NCBI GenBank assembly: GCA_934339365.1
Contig: CAKRHW010000009.1
Location: 4,270-68,269, forward strand
DNA: 64,000 bases
Source of the DNA: an uncultured Lachnospiraceae bacterium
GTDB lineage: Bacteria; Bacillota; Clostridia; Lachnospirales; Lachnospiraceae
Direction: 5' to 3'
Part shown: positions 51,441 through 59,978 of the stretch, one piece after another
How positions within the stretch are numbered: position 1 is the first letter of the stretch
Layout: each line of letters opens with the position of its first letter
The notes under the pieces: model-generated
Seen by the model: the letters and a program-made list of their open reading frames with translations, nothing else
What the model was told of the DNA's origin: nothing
Database searches by the model: none
Position numbers and translations under genes: made by a program

Positions 51441-53105
51441 ATGAGAACAAAAGAATTAGAGGCAGATGTACTGATTATTGGTGGTGGAACTGCCGGATGT
51501 TTTGCAGGCATCACATTAGGAAAAGAAAAAAACAGAAAAGTTCTTGTAGTGGAAAAGGCAAATATTAAGCGAAGTGGTTGTTTAGCGGCCGGTGTCAATG
51601 CAATCAATGCCTACATTACAGAGGGACATGTGCCACAGGATTATGTAGATTACGCAAAGAAAGATGCAGAAGGAATTGTAAGAGAAGACTTACTATTGTC
51701 GATGTGTGAACGGTTAAATCATGTGACAGAAGAGATGGAGAAATTAGGACTTGTCATTTTAAAAGATGAAAATGGAAAGTATGTAACAAGAGGAAACCGT
51801 AATATTAAGATTAACGGAGAAAATATTAAGCCAATCTTAGCAGAGGCAGTAAAAGCACAGGAAAATGTTACGATTTTAAATCATGTGAATGTAACGGATT
51901 ATATTGTAGAAGATGGCGTAATCAAAGGTGCAGTCGGATTTGATGTAAATGAAGATGTTTTTTATCTGTTCAAAGCCAAAGCCGTTATTTGTGCAACCGG
52001 TGGTGCGGCTGGTCTTTATCGTCCAAATAATCCAGGATTTTCCAGACATAAGATGTGGTATCCGCCATTTAACACAGGAGCGGGATATGCTATGGGAATT
52101 CGTGCAGGAGCAGAGATGACAACTTTTGAAATGCGTTTTATTGCACTTCGCTGTAAAGATACTATTGCACCGACAGGAACCATTGCTCAGGGTGTTTTTG
52201 CAAAACAGATGAATTCGAAAAAAGAGATTTATGAGAAAAAATATGGTCTTACGACATCACAGAGATTGTATGGAACAGTAACAGAAAACAGGGAAGGAAG
52301 AGGTCCTTGTTATTTGAAAACAGATGAAATCTCAAAGGAACAGGAACAGGATTTATATAAAGCATATTTAAATATGGCACCAAGCCAGACATTGAAATGG
52401 CTAGAAGCGGGAAAAGGACCTTCTGAGCAGAATGTAGAAATTGAGGGAACAGAACCGTATATTGTTGGTGGACATACAGCAAGTGGATACTGGGTAAATA
52501 ATGACAGAGAAACAACCATTCATGGATTATTTGCAGCAGGAGATGTTGCAGGAGGATGTCCACAGAAATATGTAACCGGTGCGTTGGCAGAAGGCGAGAT
52601 TGCAGCAGAGGCTGTTGTAAAATATCTAGAAAAAGAGGATTCTTCTAATACAGCAGAAAAAGAAGAGAAAATTCAGGCATTTGCAGAGGCAAAGAAGAAA
52701 GAATACGAAAAGTATCTGCAGAATAAAAAGACACTCATTGATACAGAAGCATTAGAAGAAACCATGCAGAAAATCATGGATCAGTATGCGGGTGGTATCA
52801 GTACAGATTATCAATGTAATGAAAGCAGATTACAGCTTGCCGAAGAGAAGATTTGCAGAGTTGAGTCGGTTTGTGAAGAGCTTGCAGCAGATGATATGGA
52901 TGATTTGCTTCGTATCTATGAATTGAAGGAAAGACTGGTAGTCTGCAAGGTTGTAATTGCACATTTGCTTGCGAGAAAAGAAACCAGATGGCATAGTTTT
53001 GGCGAAAACATGGATTATCCGGAAAAGAGTAAGGAATGGGAGAAATACGTAAATTCCAGAATGAAGGATGGAAAAATAGAGATGATCTATCGTGAACTTC
53101 AGTAA
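51441..53105 (+). CDS. aprA: Adenylylsulfate (APS) reductase subunit alpha, short assimilatory-type
   Basis: 554 residues from the ATG at 51441 (AGGGAG upstream), shorter than dissimilatory AprA. FAD binding is by VLIIGGGTAGCFAGITL. The substrate-pocket segment EMRFIALRCKD resembles the NRFVPARFKD region with its key arginine, and GGHTASGYWV supplies a candidate catalytic histidine. GLFAAGDVAGGCPQKYVTGALAEG is also family-typical. It reduces APS to sulfite and AMP with electrons from the Fe-S subunit next door. Its operon with cysD and cysN points to assimilation. Confidence 0.9.
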   Translation: MRTKELEADVLIIGGGTAGCFAGITLGKEKNRKVLVVEKANIKRSGCLAAGVNAINAYITEGHVPQDYVDYAKKDAEGIVREDLLLSMCERLNHVTEEMEKLGLVILKDENGKYVTRGNRNIKINGENIKPILAEAVKAQENVTILNHVNVTDYIVEDGVIKGAVGFDVNEDVFYLFKAKAVICATGGAAGLYRPNNPGFSRHKMWYPPFNTGAGYAMGIRAGAEMTTFEMRFIALRCKDTIAPTGTIAQGVFAKQMNSKKEIYEKKYGLTTSQRLYGTVTENREGRGPCYLKTDEISKEQEQDLYKAYLNMAPSQTLKWLEAGKGPSEQNVEIEGTEPYIVGGHTASGYWVNNDRETTIHGLFAAGDVAGGCPQKYVTGALAEGEIAAEAVVKYLEKEDSSNTAEKEEKIQAFAEAKKKEYEKYLQNKKTLIDTEALEETMQKIMDQYAGGISTDYQCNESRLQLAEEKICRVESVCEELAADDMDDLLRIYELKERLVVCKVVIAHLLARKETRWHSFGENMDYPEKSKEWEKYVNSRMKDGKIEMIYRELQ

Positions 53106-53161
53106 GAAAATATCAGTGGAAAACAAACCAAATAGAAATAAAATGTGAAATGGAGGCTAAT

Positions 53162-53476
53162 ATGAGCATAAAGATAAAAAATGATCTATGCGTCGGATGC
53201 AGACGATGTGTAGAAGCATGTCCGGGAAATCTAATTAAAATAGATGCACAAGGAAAGGCATTTATCAAACATGAAAGAGATTGCTGGGGATGTACTTCTT
53301 GTGTAAAAGAGTGTAAGACAGGAGCAATTTTGTTTTACTTAGGAGCTGATATTGGAGGTAGAGGAAGCACATTATCTGTTACGGAAAAAGGAGATATCAA
53401 TACCTGGTCTATTACATCACCAACAGGACAGGTACAGGAGATTGAAGTAAATAAAAAAGATGCAAATAAATATTAA
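53162..53476 (+). CDS. aprB: APS reductase subunit beta (two [4Fe-4S] ferredoxin-like)
   Basis: 104 residues from the ATG at 53162 (TGGAGG upstream). Two cluster motifs: CVGCRRCVEACPG and CWGCTSCVKECKTG. The tail SITSPTGQVQEIEVNKKDA is short compared with dissimilatory AprB, which wraps around AprA. It passes electrons to the FAD of AprA. Confidence 0.9.
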   Translation: MSIKIKNDLCVGCRRCVEACPGNLIKIDAQGKAFIKHERDCWGCTSCVKECKTGAILFYLGADIGGRGSTLSVTEKGDINTWSITSPTGQVQEIEVNKKDANKY

Positions 53477-53507
53477 ATATCATTCTTAATGAAGGAGGAA
53501 ATCGACA

Positions 53508-54407
53508 ATGGGAAATTTATCTCATCTTGATGCCTTAGAGGCAGAAGCAATATATATTATTCGTGAGGTTGCAGCAGAATGCGAAAATCCGGTTATGTTG
53601 TATTCAATTGGAAAGGACAGTTCAGTTATGCTGCATTTGGCAATGAAAGCATTTTATCCGGAGAAACCACCATTTCCATTTTTACATATTGATACAACAT
53701 GGAAATTCAAAGAAATGATTCAGTTTAGAGATCATATTGCAAAGAAACTTGGAATCAATATGTTAGTGTATACAAATGAAGAAGGGGTTAAGGCAGGAAT
53801 TAATCCATTTGATCATGGTTCTGCATATACAGATATTATGAAGACACAGGCATTGAAGCAGGCTTTAAGCAAGTACAAATTTACAGCTGCTTTCGGTGGT
53901 GGACGTAGAGATGAAGAAAAATCCAGAGCAAAGGAAAGAATCTTTTCATTCCGAAATGAAGCACAGGCATGGGATCCGAAAAATCAGCGTCCGGAGATGT
54001 GGAAACTCTATAATACAAAGATTCATAAGGGTGAAAGTATTCGTGTATTCCCAATTTCTAACTGGACAGAAAAGGATATCTGGCAATACATTAAGAGAGA
54101 AAATATTGAAATCGTTCCTCTTTATTATGCAAAGGAAAGACCGGTTATTGAACGTGATGGCAATCTTATTATGGTAGATGATGATCGTCTGAAGTTAAAA
54201 GAAGGCGAAAAGATTGAAAACAGAATGGTTCGTTTCCGTACATTAGGATGCTATCCTCTGACAGGAGCAGTAGAATCGGATGCAGATACGTTAGACAAGA
54301 TTATTGATGAAACATTAAGTGCAGTAGATTCTGAGCGTACAAGTCGTGTGATTGATCATGAGGCTGCCGGAAGCATGGAAAGAAGAAAGAAGGAGGGTTA
54401 TTTCTAG
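53508..54407 (+). CDS. cysD: Sulfate adenylyltransferase subunit 2
   Basis: Catalytic subunit making APS from sulfate and ATP; 299 residues. The PP-loop is VMLYSIGKDSSVMLHLAMK, with FGGGRRDEEKSRAKERIFSFR and MVRFRTLGCYPLTGAVESDA as family motifs. The ribosome site is AAGGAGG. The stop is one base before the cysN start, a translationally coupled pair. Confidence 0.97.
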   Translation: MGNLSHLDALEAEAIYIIREVAAECENPVMLYSIGKDSSVMLHLAMKAFYPEKPPFPFLHIDTTWKFKEMIQFRDHIAKKLGINMLVYTNEEGVKAGINPFDHGSAYTDIMKTQALKQALSKYKFTAAFGGGRRDEEKSRAKERIFSFRNEAQAWDPKNQRPEMWKLYNTKIHKGESIRVFPISNWTEKDIWQYIKRENIEIVPLYYAKERPVIERDGNLIMVDDDRLKLKEGEKIENRMVRFRTLGCYPLTGAVESDADTLDKIIDETLSAVDSERTSRVIDHEAAGSMERRKKEGYF

Positions 54408-54408
54408 G

Positions 54409-56070
54409 ATGAAAGGATTATTAAAATTTATAACTTGCGGAAGTGTAGATGATGGAAAGTCTACTTTAATAGGACATATTCTTTACGACTCAAAGTTAAT
54501 TTATGCAGATCAGGAAAAAGCACTTGAGTTAGATTCTAGAGTAGGAAGTCGTGAAGGAAAAATAGATTACTCTCTTTTATTAGATGGTCTGATGGCAGAA
54601 AGAGAGCAGGGAATCACAATTGATGTTGCATATCGTTATTTTACAACAGACTACAGAAGTTTTATTGTAGCAGATACTCCGGGACATGAAGAGTATACAA
54701 GAAACATGGCAGTTGGAGCTTCTTTTGCAGATTTAGCAATTATTTTAGTAGATGCAAAGCAGGGAGTTTTGATTCAGACAAAGCGTCATGCAAGAATCTG
54801 TGCATTAATGGGAATCCGCCATTTCGTATTTGCCGTTAATAAAATGGATTTAGTTGGATATAGTGAAGAACGTTTCAAGGAAATTGAAAAGCAGATTGAT
54901 GAGTTGAAACAGGAATTAGCACTTGAGAACGTTGTCATCATTCCTGTTTCTGCAACAGAAGGTGATAATGTTACAACAAAATCAGAAAATACACCTTGGT
55001 ATCAGGGAAAAGCATTACTTCCTTATCTTGAAACCGTTGATGTATCGGTTGCAGAGGAAGAAGCAGGATTCTATCTTCCAGTACAGCGTGTATGCCGTCC
55101 AAATCATGAATTTCGTGGTTTCCAGGGACAGATTGAAGCAGGTACTGTTCATGTTGGAGATGAGATTGTTTCCTTACCAAGCAATGAGAAGGCACATGTA
55201 AAGAGCATTCTTGTTGGAGACCGTACAGAAGCAGAAGCACAAAAGGGACAGCCGGTTACGATTCAGCTTGACAGAGAAGTGGATGTATCAAGAGGATGCG
55301 TATTAACAAAAAATGCCGACCTTAAAATATCTTCTTCTATTCAGGCAACAATTCTCTGGATGGATGATGAGAAACTTGAAAATGGAAAGAATTTCTTTAT
55401 TAAGTTAGGTACGAAAATGATTCCTGGTATTGTAACAGAGATTGTATCTGCAATTGATGTGAACACAGGAGAGAAAACAAAAGTAGAAGAATTAAAGAAA
55501 AATGAAATTGCAATTTGTAATGTAACATTTGCTGATAAGATTGTCGTAGATGATTTTGCAAAGCACAGAACAATGGGTGAATTCATTTTCATTGACAGAA
55601 TTACAAATATGACATCTGCCTGCGGTGTTGTAACAGGTGTATTAGAGGAAAATGGTTTAAGTGACAGAAAGGTAACGAGAGAAACACGTAGTGCCTTAAA
55701 GGGACAGACTCCGGTAACTGTTGCATTCCCAGTCGGCCAGAATGGAATTACAAAGGAACTGGTGGAAGAAGTAGAACGTAATTTAAGTATCGATGGAAGA
55801 CATACGTATTTATATCAGCCAGAGAATCAGCAGGAAGTAGAAACAGTAGTAAAACATCTGCAAGAGGCAGGAATTGTAGTTTTACTTGCTTATGACGCTG
55901 AGATTAAGGTTCCGGACGCAGTTCGTACTGCAAAGAACTTTATCGATGAATGGCAGAAGGAAGTAGAACTGACAGGTAAAAAAGAAGAGGATGCAGAAAA
56001 GATAGCTGCATTTATAAAAAAGAAATCCGTATTTTCAACAGGAATTGCAAGGGATGGAGAATATATTTAG
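54409..56070 (+). CDS. cysN: Sulfate adenylyltransferase subunit 1 (GTPase) with degenerate APS-kinase-like tail
   Basis: 553 residues from the ATG at 54409 (AGGAGGG upstream, within cysD). The GTPase part has CGSVDDGKST, ADTPGHEEYTRNMA and VNKMDL, followed by EF-Tu-like beta domains to about residue 430. The last 120 residues resemble APS kinase: KGQTPVTVAFPVGQNGITKE stands where the CysC P-loop GLSGAGKST would be, and GRHTYLYQPE matches GRHTYLLDGD. The P-loop is gone, so the tail cannot be an active kinase. This fits APS being reduced directly by AprAB. Confidence 0.93.
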   Translation: MKGLLKFITCGSVDDGKSTLIGHILYDSKLIYADQEKALELDSRVGSREGKIDYSLLLDGLMAEREQGITIDVAYRYFTTDYRSFIVADTPGHEEYTRNMAVGASFADLAIILVDAKQGVLIQTKRHARICALMGIRHFVFAVNKMDLVGYSEERFKEIEKQIDELKQELALENVVIIPVSATEGDNVTTKSENTPWYQGKALLPYLETVDVSVAEEEAGFYLPVQRVCRPNHEFRGFQGQIEAGTVHVGDEIVSLPSNEKAHVKSILVGDRTEAEAQKGQPVTIQLDREVDVSRGCVLTKNADLKISSSIQATILWMDDEKLENGKNFFIKLGTKMIPGIVTEIVSAIDVNTGEKTKVEELKKNEIAICNVTFADKIVVDDFAKHRTMGEFIFIDRITNMTSACGVVTGVLEENGLSDRKVTRETRSALKGQTPVTVAFPVGQNGITKELVEEVERNLSIDGRHTYLYQPENQQEVETVVKHLQEAGIVVLLAYDAEIKVPDAVRTAKNFIDEWQKEVELTGKKEEDAEKIAAFIKKKSVFSTGIARDGEYI

Positions 56071-56102
56071 ACTGCCATTTGTGAGATAGATTGGAGGTAA
56101 AA

Positions 56103-56549
56103 ATGAAAATTTCCAGAAAGGGAAGATATGCACTGCGTACTTTGATTTATTTTGCCATGAATGGGAAAGAAAAAAAGATTACTTTAAATCATGTCGCAAA
56201 AGCGAATGGTATTTCGGTAAAATATTTAGAACAGATTTATGCCAGCTTAAGGAGAGCGGGAATCGTAAAAAGTGAGCATGGTATTAACGGCGGGTATATT
56301 CTAAATAAGGCACCGGAAAAAATTACGGTAGAGGAAATTCTAGATGCAGTGGAAGGAGATTACCGGATTGAATCAGAGGAAATCTCAAAAGATTGTCTGT
56401 TTGGTGGAATATCTGAGATTATCCAGACACGTGTCATTGATGAAATTAACGACAAAACAGGAGAAGTAATTAGTAACCTGACCTTACAGGATTTGGTAGA
56501 TGATTATAATGAATCCTGTAAAGCTGTGGATGAGATGTATTATATCTAA
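56103..56549 (+). CDS. Rrf2 family transcriptional regulator (CymR-like)
   Basis: 148 residues from the ATG at 56103 (TTGGAGGT upstream). The N-terminal winged helix is MKISRKGRYALRTLIYFA ... VKYLEQIYASLRRAGIVKS, with GGYIL in the wing. Only one cysteine follows (ISKDCLFGG), so it lacks the three-cysteine Fe-S site of IscR. This points to a CymR-type sulfur regulator. Position at the end of the sulfate operon suggests it controls it, perhaps through the inverted repeat at 47325-47341. Confidence 0.88.
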   Translation: MKISRKGRYALRTLIYFAMNGKEKKITLNHVAKANGISVKYLEQIYASLRRAGIVKSEHGINGGYILNKAPEKITVEEILDAVEGDYRIESEEISKDCLFGGISEIIQTRVIDEINDKTGEVISNLTLQDLVDDYNESCKAVDEMYYI

Positions 56550-56586
56550 AAAATATCGCCTTACGAATTGTAAGGCGATATTTTTG
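56550..56586. terminator. Bidirectional terminator
   Basis: AAATATCGCCTTAC-GAATT-GTAAGGCGATATTT with A and T runs, between the sulfate operon and the convergent GLUG gene. Confidence 0.93.
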
Positions 56587-56599
56587 TATAAAAAGAAAA

Positions 56600-58483
56600 T
56601 TAGTTTTGATCCGCACTTTCGTATTTGCAGGTTGTTTTTCCAATCTGTTCGGTCAGAGGAGTCTGGCCAAGTTTTACATCGGATGTACAATTTGAAATCT
56701 GGCTGCCTTCTGCACGTCCTGCAATTGCTCCTGGAGTAACAGCACCATTTATCGTACCGGTTACCGAACAGTTGCTCACATGGAAACGTGTTTCTTCTCC
56801 GTAATAGTAAAGACCTGTACCGACGATACCACCAACATGAGTTGCATTGTTTGCAGTAATCTGAATGTTTGCAGTACAGTTTGAAATTTCAGAAGGATAC
56901 TTTGTTGTTACAACACCTTCGGATGCCAAAGCAATTTTTGGATTAGAATGTGTACCGGCATATCCGCAGATTCCACCAATAGCATGGCCACCCTTTGGTG
57001 CATCAATTGTTACAGTTGCTTTGCAATTAGTTACGGTATCCATCATTTCTAAACATCCGCCGATGCCACCTAGTCCGACAGGTTCATTTCCGGTTGCCTT
57101 AATTGATCCGGTTGCAGTACAGTTTGTTACATTACCACCAAATCCGCCACCGACAATTAAACCACCACATTCAGCAATATCGCACTGAACAAGGCCCTTT
57201 GAAAAGTCATTATTTCCAATTACGGTAACGGTTACAGAAGATGCTGTGGCATTGGTAATGTTTCCGGTAGAACCACCAACAATTCCTCCGATGCAGTTAT
57301 TTCCTGTAACGGAAGAGGTTCCAGAAAGGGATAAGTTCGTAAGAGTTCCACCCATGTTATAACCAACGATTCCACCGATTGCCATGGAATTTGCACCTGT
57401 TGAAGAAATATTAGCATTTACTACCGTTAGGTTTTTAATTGTTCCACAGTTGATTCCAAATAATCCGGCACCGATATCATCTTTGGCAGAAGTAAATTTG
57501 ACATTAGAAATGGTATGCTGATTTCCATCAAAGTTTCCTAAGAACATGGTATAATGTGTTTTTTTATCGTTCATATTTCCAATCGGTGTCCAAGGGGTAT
57601 TACCTAAGTTAATATCTTTTGTTAACTTAATATATTTTCCATAATATCCGTAGTGGGAACCATCATTGACACTCTTACAGAAAGCCTGTAACTGCTTTTT
57701 ATTTGCAATGTGGTATGGGTCAGATTTTGTACCCGTTCCACCTGCAAAGAATGAAGTGTCAGGGGTTAGATTTTCCTCACAGAATAACTGAATTACGTTT
57801 TTAATTAATTTTTTCGAGCGCTTTACAGGGATGGCACCGACATTCCAGTAAGCATACTTTCCGGAAGTAAACTGACTCAGTGCTTTTTTATTGCTTCCAT
57901 AGCGGAATTCTGTATGGTAGGTTGTTTTTGGTGTATCCTGTGCGATAGAGAAGTAGGTAAATTCACCGGATTTCTTATCATTACTCTTATACAGATAAGA
58001 ACCAGTTGATTTGTTAAAACCTACGAAATGATATTTATGAGAAAAGACTACCTTTCCCTTTGCATTTTTTCCAGTAATCTGATTTTTCTTGAAGGTGATT
58101 TTTTTCAACTTCTTTGTAAAATTACAGTTAAATGCGATAGTAGATTTTTTCTTGTAATATTTTACCGCTTTTTTACCGTATTTTTTGCCACTGACACTGG
58201 CTTTTAACTTTTTAGCGGCATCATTTGCATTTGCTTTGCCGACAAAAGGTTCACAACTTGAAGTCCAGTATTTATTGTATTTCTTTTGAAATAGAACCGG
58301 GAACAGTTCTTCATAGGTCCCGGAAATATCGGATAAGAGCTTTTCTGCCTTTTTAGAATCCGATGTTTTCGAATTGGTTTTAGCACTTGCTGAAATATTT
58401 CCGACTGTCGGAAATGAAACCATGGCAACGGCCAGGGTAGTAGGAAGAATTCTTCCTGAAAGTTTGTTTAAAAATTTCTTCAT
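56600..58483 (-). CDS. Secreted GLUG-motif surface protein
   Basis: 627 residues with a signal peptide ending near ISASA (about residue 34). A Lys-rich N-terminal domain of about 200 residues of unknown type follows. From about residue 250 there are repeated GLUG-like beta-helix units: FGINCGTIKNLTVVNANIS, GGIVGYNMGGTLTNLSL, GGIVGGSTGNITNATAS, GGNVTNCTATGSIKA and later copies. GLUG repeats occur in surface adhesins and IgA-protease-like proteins. No LPXTG anchor. The ribosome site is CGGAGG. Its target is unknown. Confidence 0.85.
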   Translation of the reverse strand: MKKFLNKLSGRILPTTLAVAMVSFPTVGNISASAKTNSKTSDSKKAEKLLSDISGTYEELFPVLFQKKYNKYWTSSCEPFVGKANANDAAKKLKASVSGKKYGKKAVKYYKKKSTIAFNCNFTKKLKKITFKKNQITGKNAKGKVVFSHKYHFVGFNKSTGSYLYKSNDKKSGEFTYFSIAQDTPKTTYHTEFRYGSNKKALSQFTSGKYAYWNVGAIPVKRSKKLIKNVIQLFCEENLTPDTSFFAGGTGTKSDPYHIANKKQLQAFCKSVNDGSHYGYYGKYIKLTKDINLGNTPWTPIGNMNDKKTHYTMFLGNFDGNQHTISNVKFTSAKDDIGAGLFGINCGTIKNLTVVNANISSTGANSMAIGGIVGYNMGGTLTNLSLSGTSSVTGNNCIGGIVGGSTGNITNATASSVTVTVIGNNDFSKGLVQCDIAECGGLIVGGGFGGNVTNCTATGSIKATGNEPVGLGGIGGCLEMMDTVTNCKATVTIDAPKGGHAIGGICGYAGTHSNPKIALASEGVVTTKYPSEISNCTANIQITANNATHVGGIVGTGLYYYGEETRFHVSNCSVTGTINGAVTPGAIAGRAEGSQISNCTSDVKLGQTPLTEQIGKTTCKYESADQN

Positions 58484-58630
58484 TTTAACCTCCGATCTTT
58501 TTGTTACAAGTAAGATTCCACTAACTAATATAGCATGATTCTAACAAAAGGAACAAGAGAGTTAATGAGAAAATAATTCAATGTAACAACTTTCACTATA
58601 ATATGTAGAAAAGAGTGATTCGAAAAAAGT

Positions 58631-58708
58631 TTCCTGAAAGTTAACTTTGATGACCCCAAATTGCATGTAGTTCCATTGAGTTTTAAGGGGAAGTTGGATA
58701 TAATATAG
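58631..58708. repeat. 78-bp direct repeat, copy 1 (promoter and operator)
   Basis: Matches 59866-59943 at 68 of 78 positions without gaps. It contains the palindrome AAAGTTAACTTT at 58637-58648 and a full promoter. Confidence 0.9.
58676..58704 (+). promoter_or_regulatory. Promoter in repeat copy 1
   Basis: TTGAGT, a 17-nt spacer and TATAAT at 58699-58704. The palindrome AAAGTTAACTTT lies 27 bp upstream of the -35. Confidence 0.8.
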
Positions 58709-58737
58709 AAAATATAAAACATAAATGAGGAAATAGA

Positions 58738-59649
58738 ATGGATACATCGAAAAAAGATAAGGCGTTTTATCACCTTCCGGGCTTGTTTGAATTTTATGAA
58801 TTGTATCAGGCGTTTTTACCACTATTTTATGAGCACAGAGAGTATTTTTATGACTGGTGTGACATTGGCTCCATTTATGGTGCTCCGTCTGATTGCCTGT
58901 GGGGAGGAGGACGCGTGGGGAGTGGAGATTACGAGCCACGAGAGGTGTTAGAAATGATGCAGGAATATGGAATTTCTGCCAGACTGACATTTAGCAATTC
59001 TCTGCTGAAGGAAGAGCACCTTTTAGACAGAAAATGTAATGATCTTTGCAGGTTATTTGATGAAAGCAGGAAAGTTAGAAATGGCGTTATTGTTCATTCC
59101 GATTTATTATTAAAGTATTTAGAAAAAAATTATCCGAATCTTTATGTTGTGTCTTCGACCACGAAGGTATTAACGGACTTCGGAAAATTGGTAGAAGAGG
59201 TGGACAGAGATGATTTCCGTTATGTTGTACCGGATTTTCGCTTAAATAAGCTTTACGATAAATGGAGTACCCTGTCAGAAGCGGAGAAAGATAAGATAGA
59301 ATGGTTATGTAATGAATGCTGTTGGTTTGGCTGTAAGGACAGAAAATGGTGTTATGAAACAGTGAGTCGTCAAAACCTTGGAGAAAATTGTCCTGATTAT
59401 CACTGCCAGGCACCAGATGCCAGTGATGGCTATCGTTTTTCTAAAGCAATGGAGAATCCGGGATTTATTGGCATAGAGGATATTAAAAATGTGTACCTTC
59501 CAATGGGATTTTCCAATTTTAAGATAGAAGGCCGGGGACTGGGAAGTGCTTTAGTTCTGGAATTTCTGTTCTATTATATGACAAGACCGGAGTATCAGCT
59601 GAAGGTTCGAGAAGAAATATATTTAGATAATATGTTGGATTTGTTTTAA
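58738..59649 (+). CDS. Unrecognised cysteine-rich protein, possibly peptidase U32-like TIM barrel
   Basis: 303 residues; ATG with GAGG upstream. No signal or membrane segment. IGSIYGAPSDCLWGGGRVGSGDY near residue 40, HSDLLLKYLEKNYPNLYVVSSTTKVLTD and later CNECCWFGCKDRKWC (about residues 190-205), plus a further Cys pair in CPDYHCQAP, give a likely metal-binding cluster. The alternating strand/helix pattern recalls U32 peptidase-like barrels, but I cannot confirm this. It is driven by repeat copy 1 and ends over a YhcG remnant. Confidence 0.7.
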   Translation: MDTSKKDKAFYHLPGLFEFYELYQAFLPLFYEHREYFYDWCDIGSIYGAPSDCLWGGGRVGSGDYEPREVLEMMQEYGISARLTFSNSLLKEEHLLDRKCNDLCRLFDESRKVRNGVIVHSDLLLKYLEKNYPNLYVVSSTTKVLTDFGKLVEEVDRDDFRYVVPDFRLNKLYDKWSTLSEAEKDKIEWLCNECCWFGCKDRKWCYETVSRQNLGENCPDYHCQAPDASDGYRFSKAMENPGFIGIEDIKNVYLPMGFSNFKIEGRGLGSALVLEFLFYYMTRPEYQLKVREEIYLDNMLDLF

Positions 59650-59879
59650 TGATGAGAATCAGAGAAAAGTTTGGAAAGGGTTTTTCACGTTCTAATTTGC
59701 AGAATATGAGGGCGTTGTATCTTGCATATCCAATTTGCCAGACAGTGTCTGTTAAATTGTCATGGTCGCATTATTGCGAATTGTTGACGATTTCAGACCC
59801 GGATAAATGTAGCTTTTATGAAAAGGAAGCTATCAACTCCGGGTGTACATGCTTATCGTCGAGGTTTCTTGGAAGTTAA
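59649..59879 (+). pseudogene. Fragment of a YhcG/DUF1016 nuclease-family gene
   Basis: The frame encodes REKFGKGFSRSNLQNMRALY, then QTVSVKLSWSHYCELLTI and FYEKEAINSG, the conserved middle of the DUF1016 N-terminal domain. The start of the domain and all of the C-terminal PD-(D/E)XK nuclease part are missing. After EAINSG the expected WSVRELKR is scrambled and the frame ends within repeat copy 2. The ATG overlaps the upstream stop (TAATG) with no ribosome site. Most likely a decayed remnant. Confidence 0.8.
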
Positions 59880-59943
59880 CTTTGATAACCAGAAATTGCA
59901 TGTAGTTCCATTGAGCTTTAGGGGAAAGTTGGATATGGTATAG
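59866..59943. repeat. 78-bp direct repeat, copy 2 (promoter and operator)
   Basis: Second copy of the element at 58631-58708. Its promoter is TTGAGC, 17 nt and TATGGT (59911-59939), weaker than in copy 1; the operator half GGAAGTTAACTTT is kept. Confidence 0.9.
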
Positions 59944-59978
59944 AAGAACTTAGAAAAGAATGATGAAAGGGGAGGACT

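Noticed and set aside
59649..59879. Intact small nuclease or antitoxin gene
   Set aside because: Only the middle of a DUF1016 domain is present, with no ribosome site and a scrambled end, so it is treated as a remnant.
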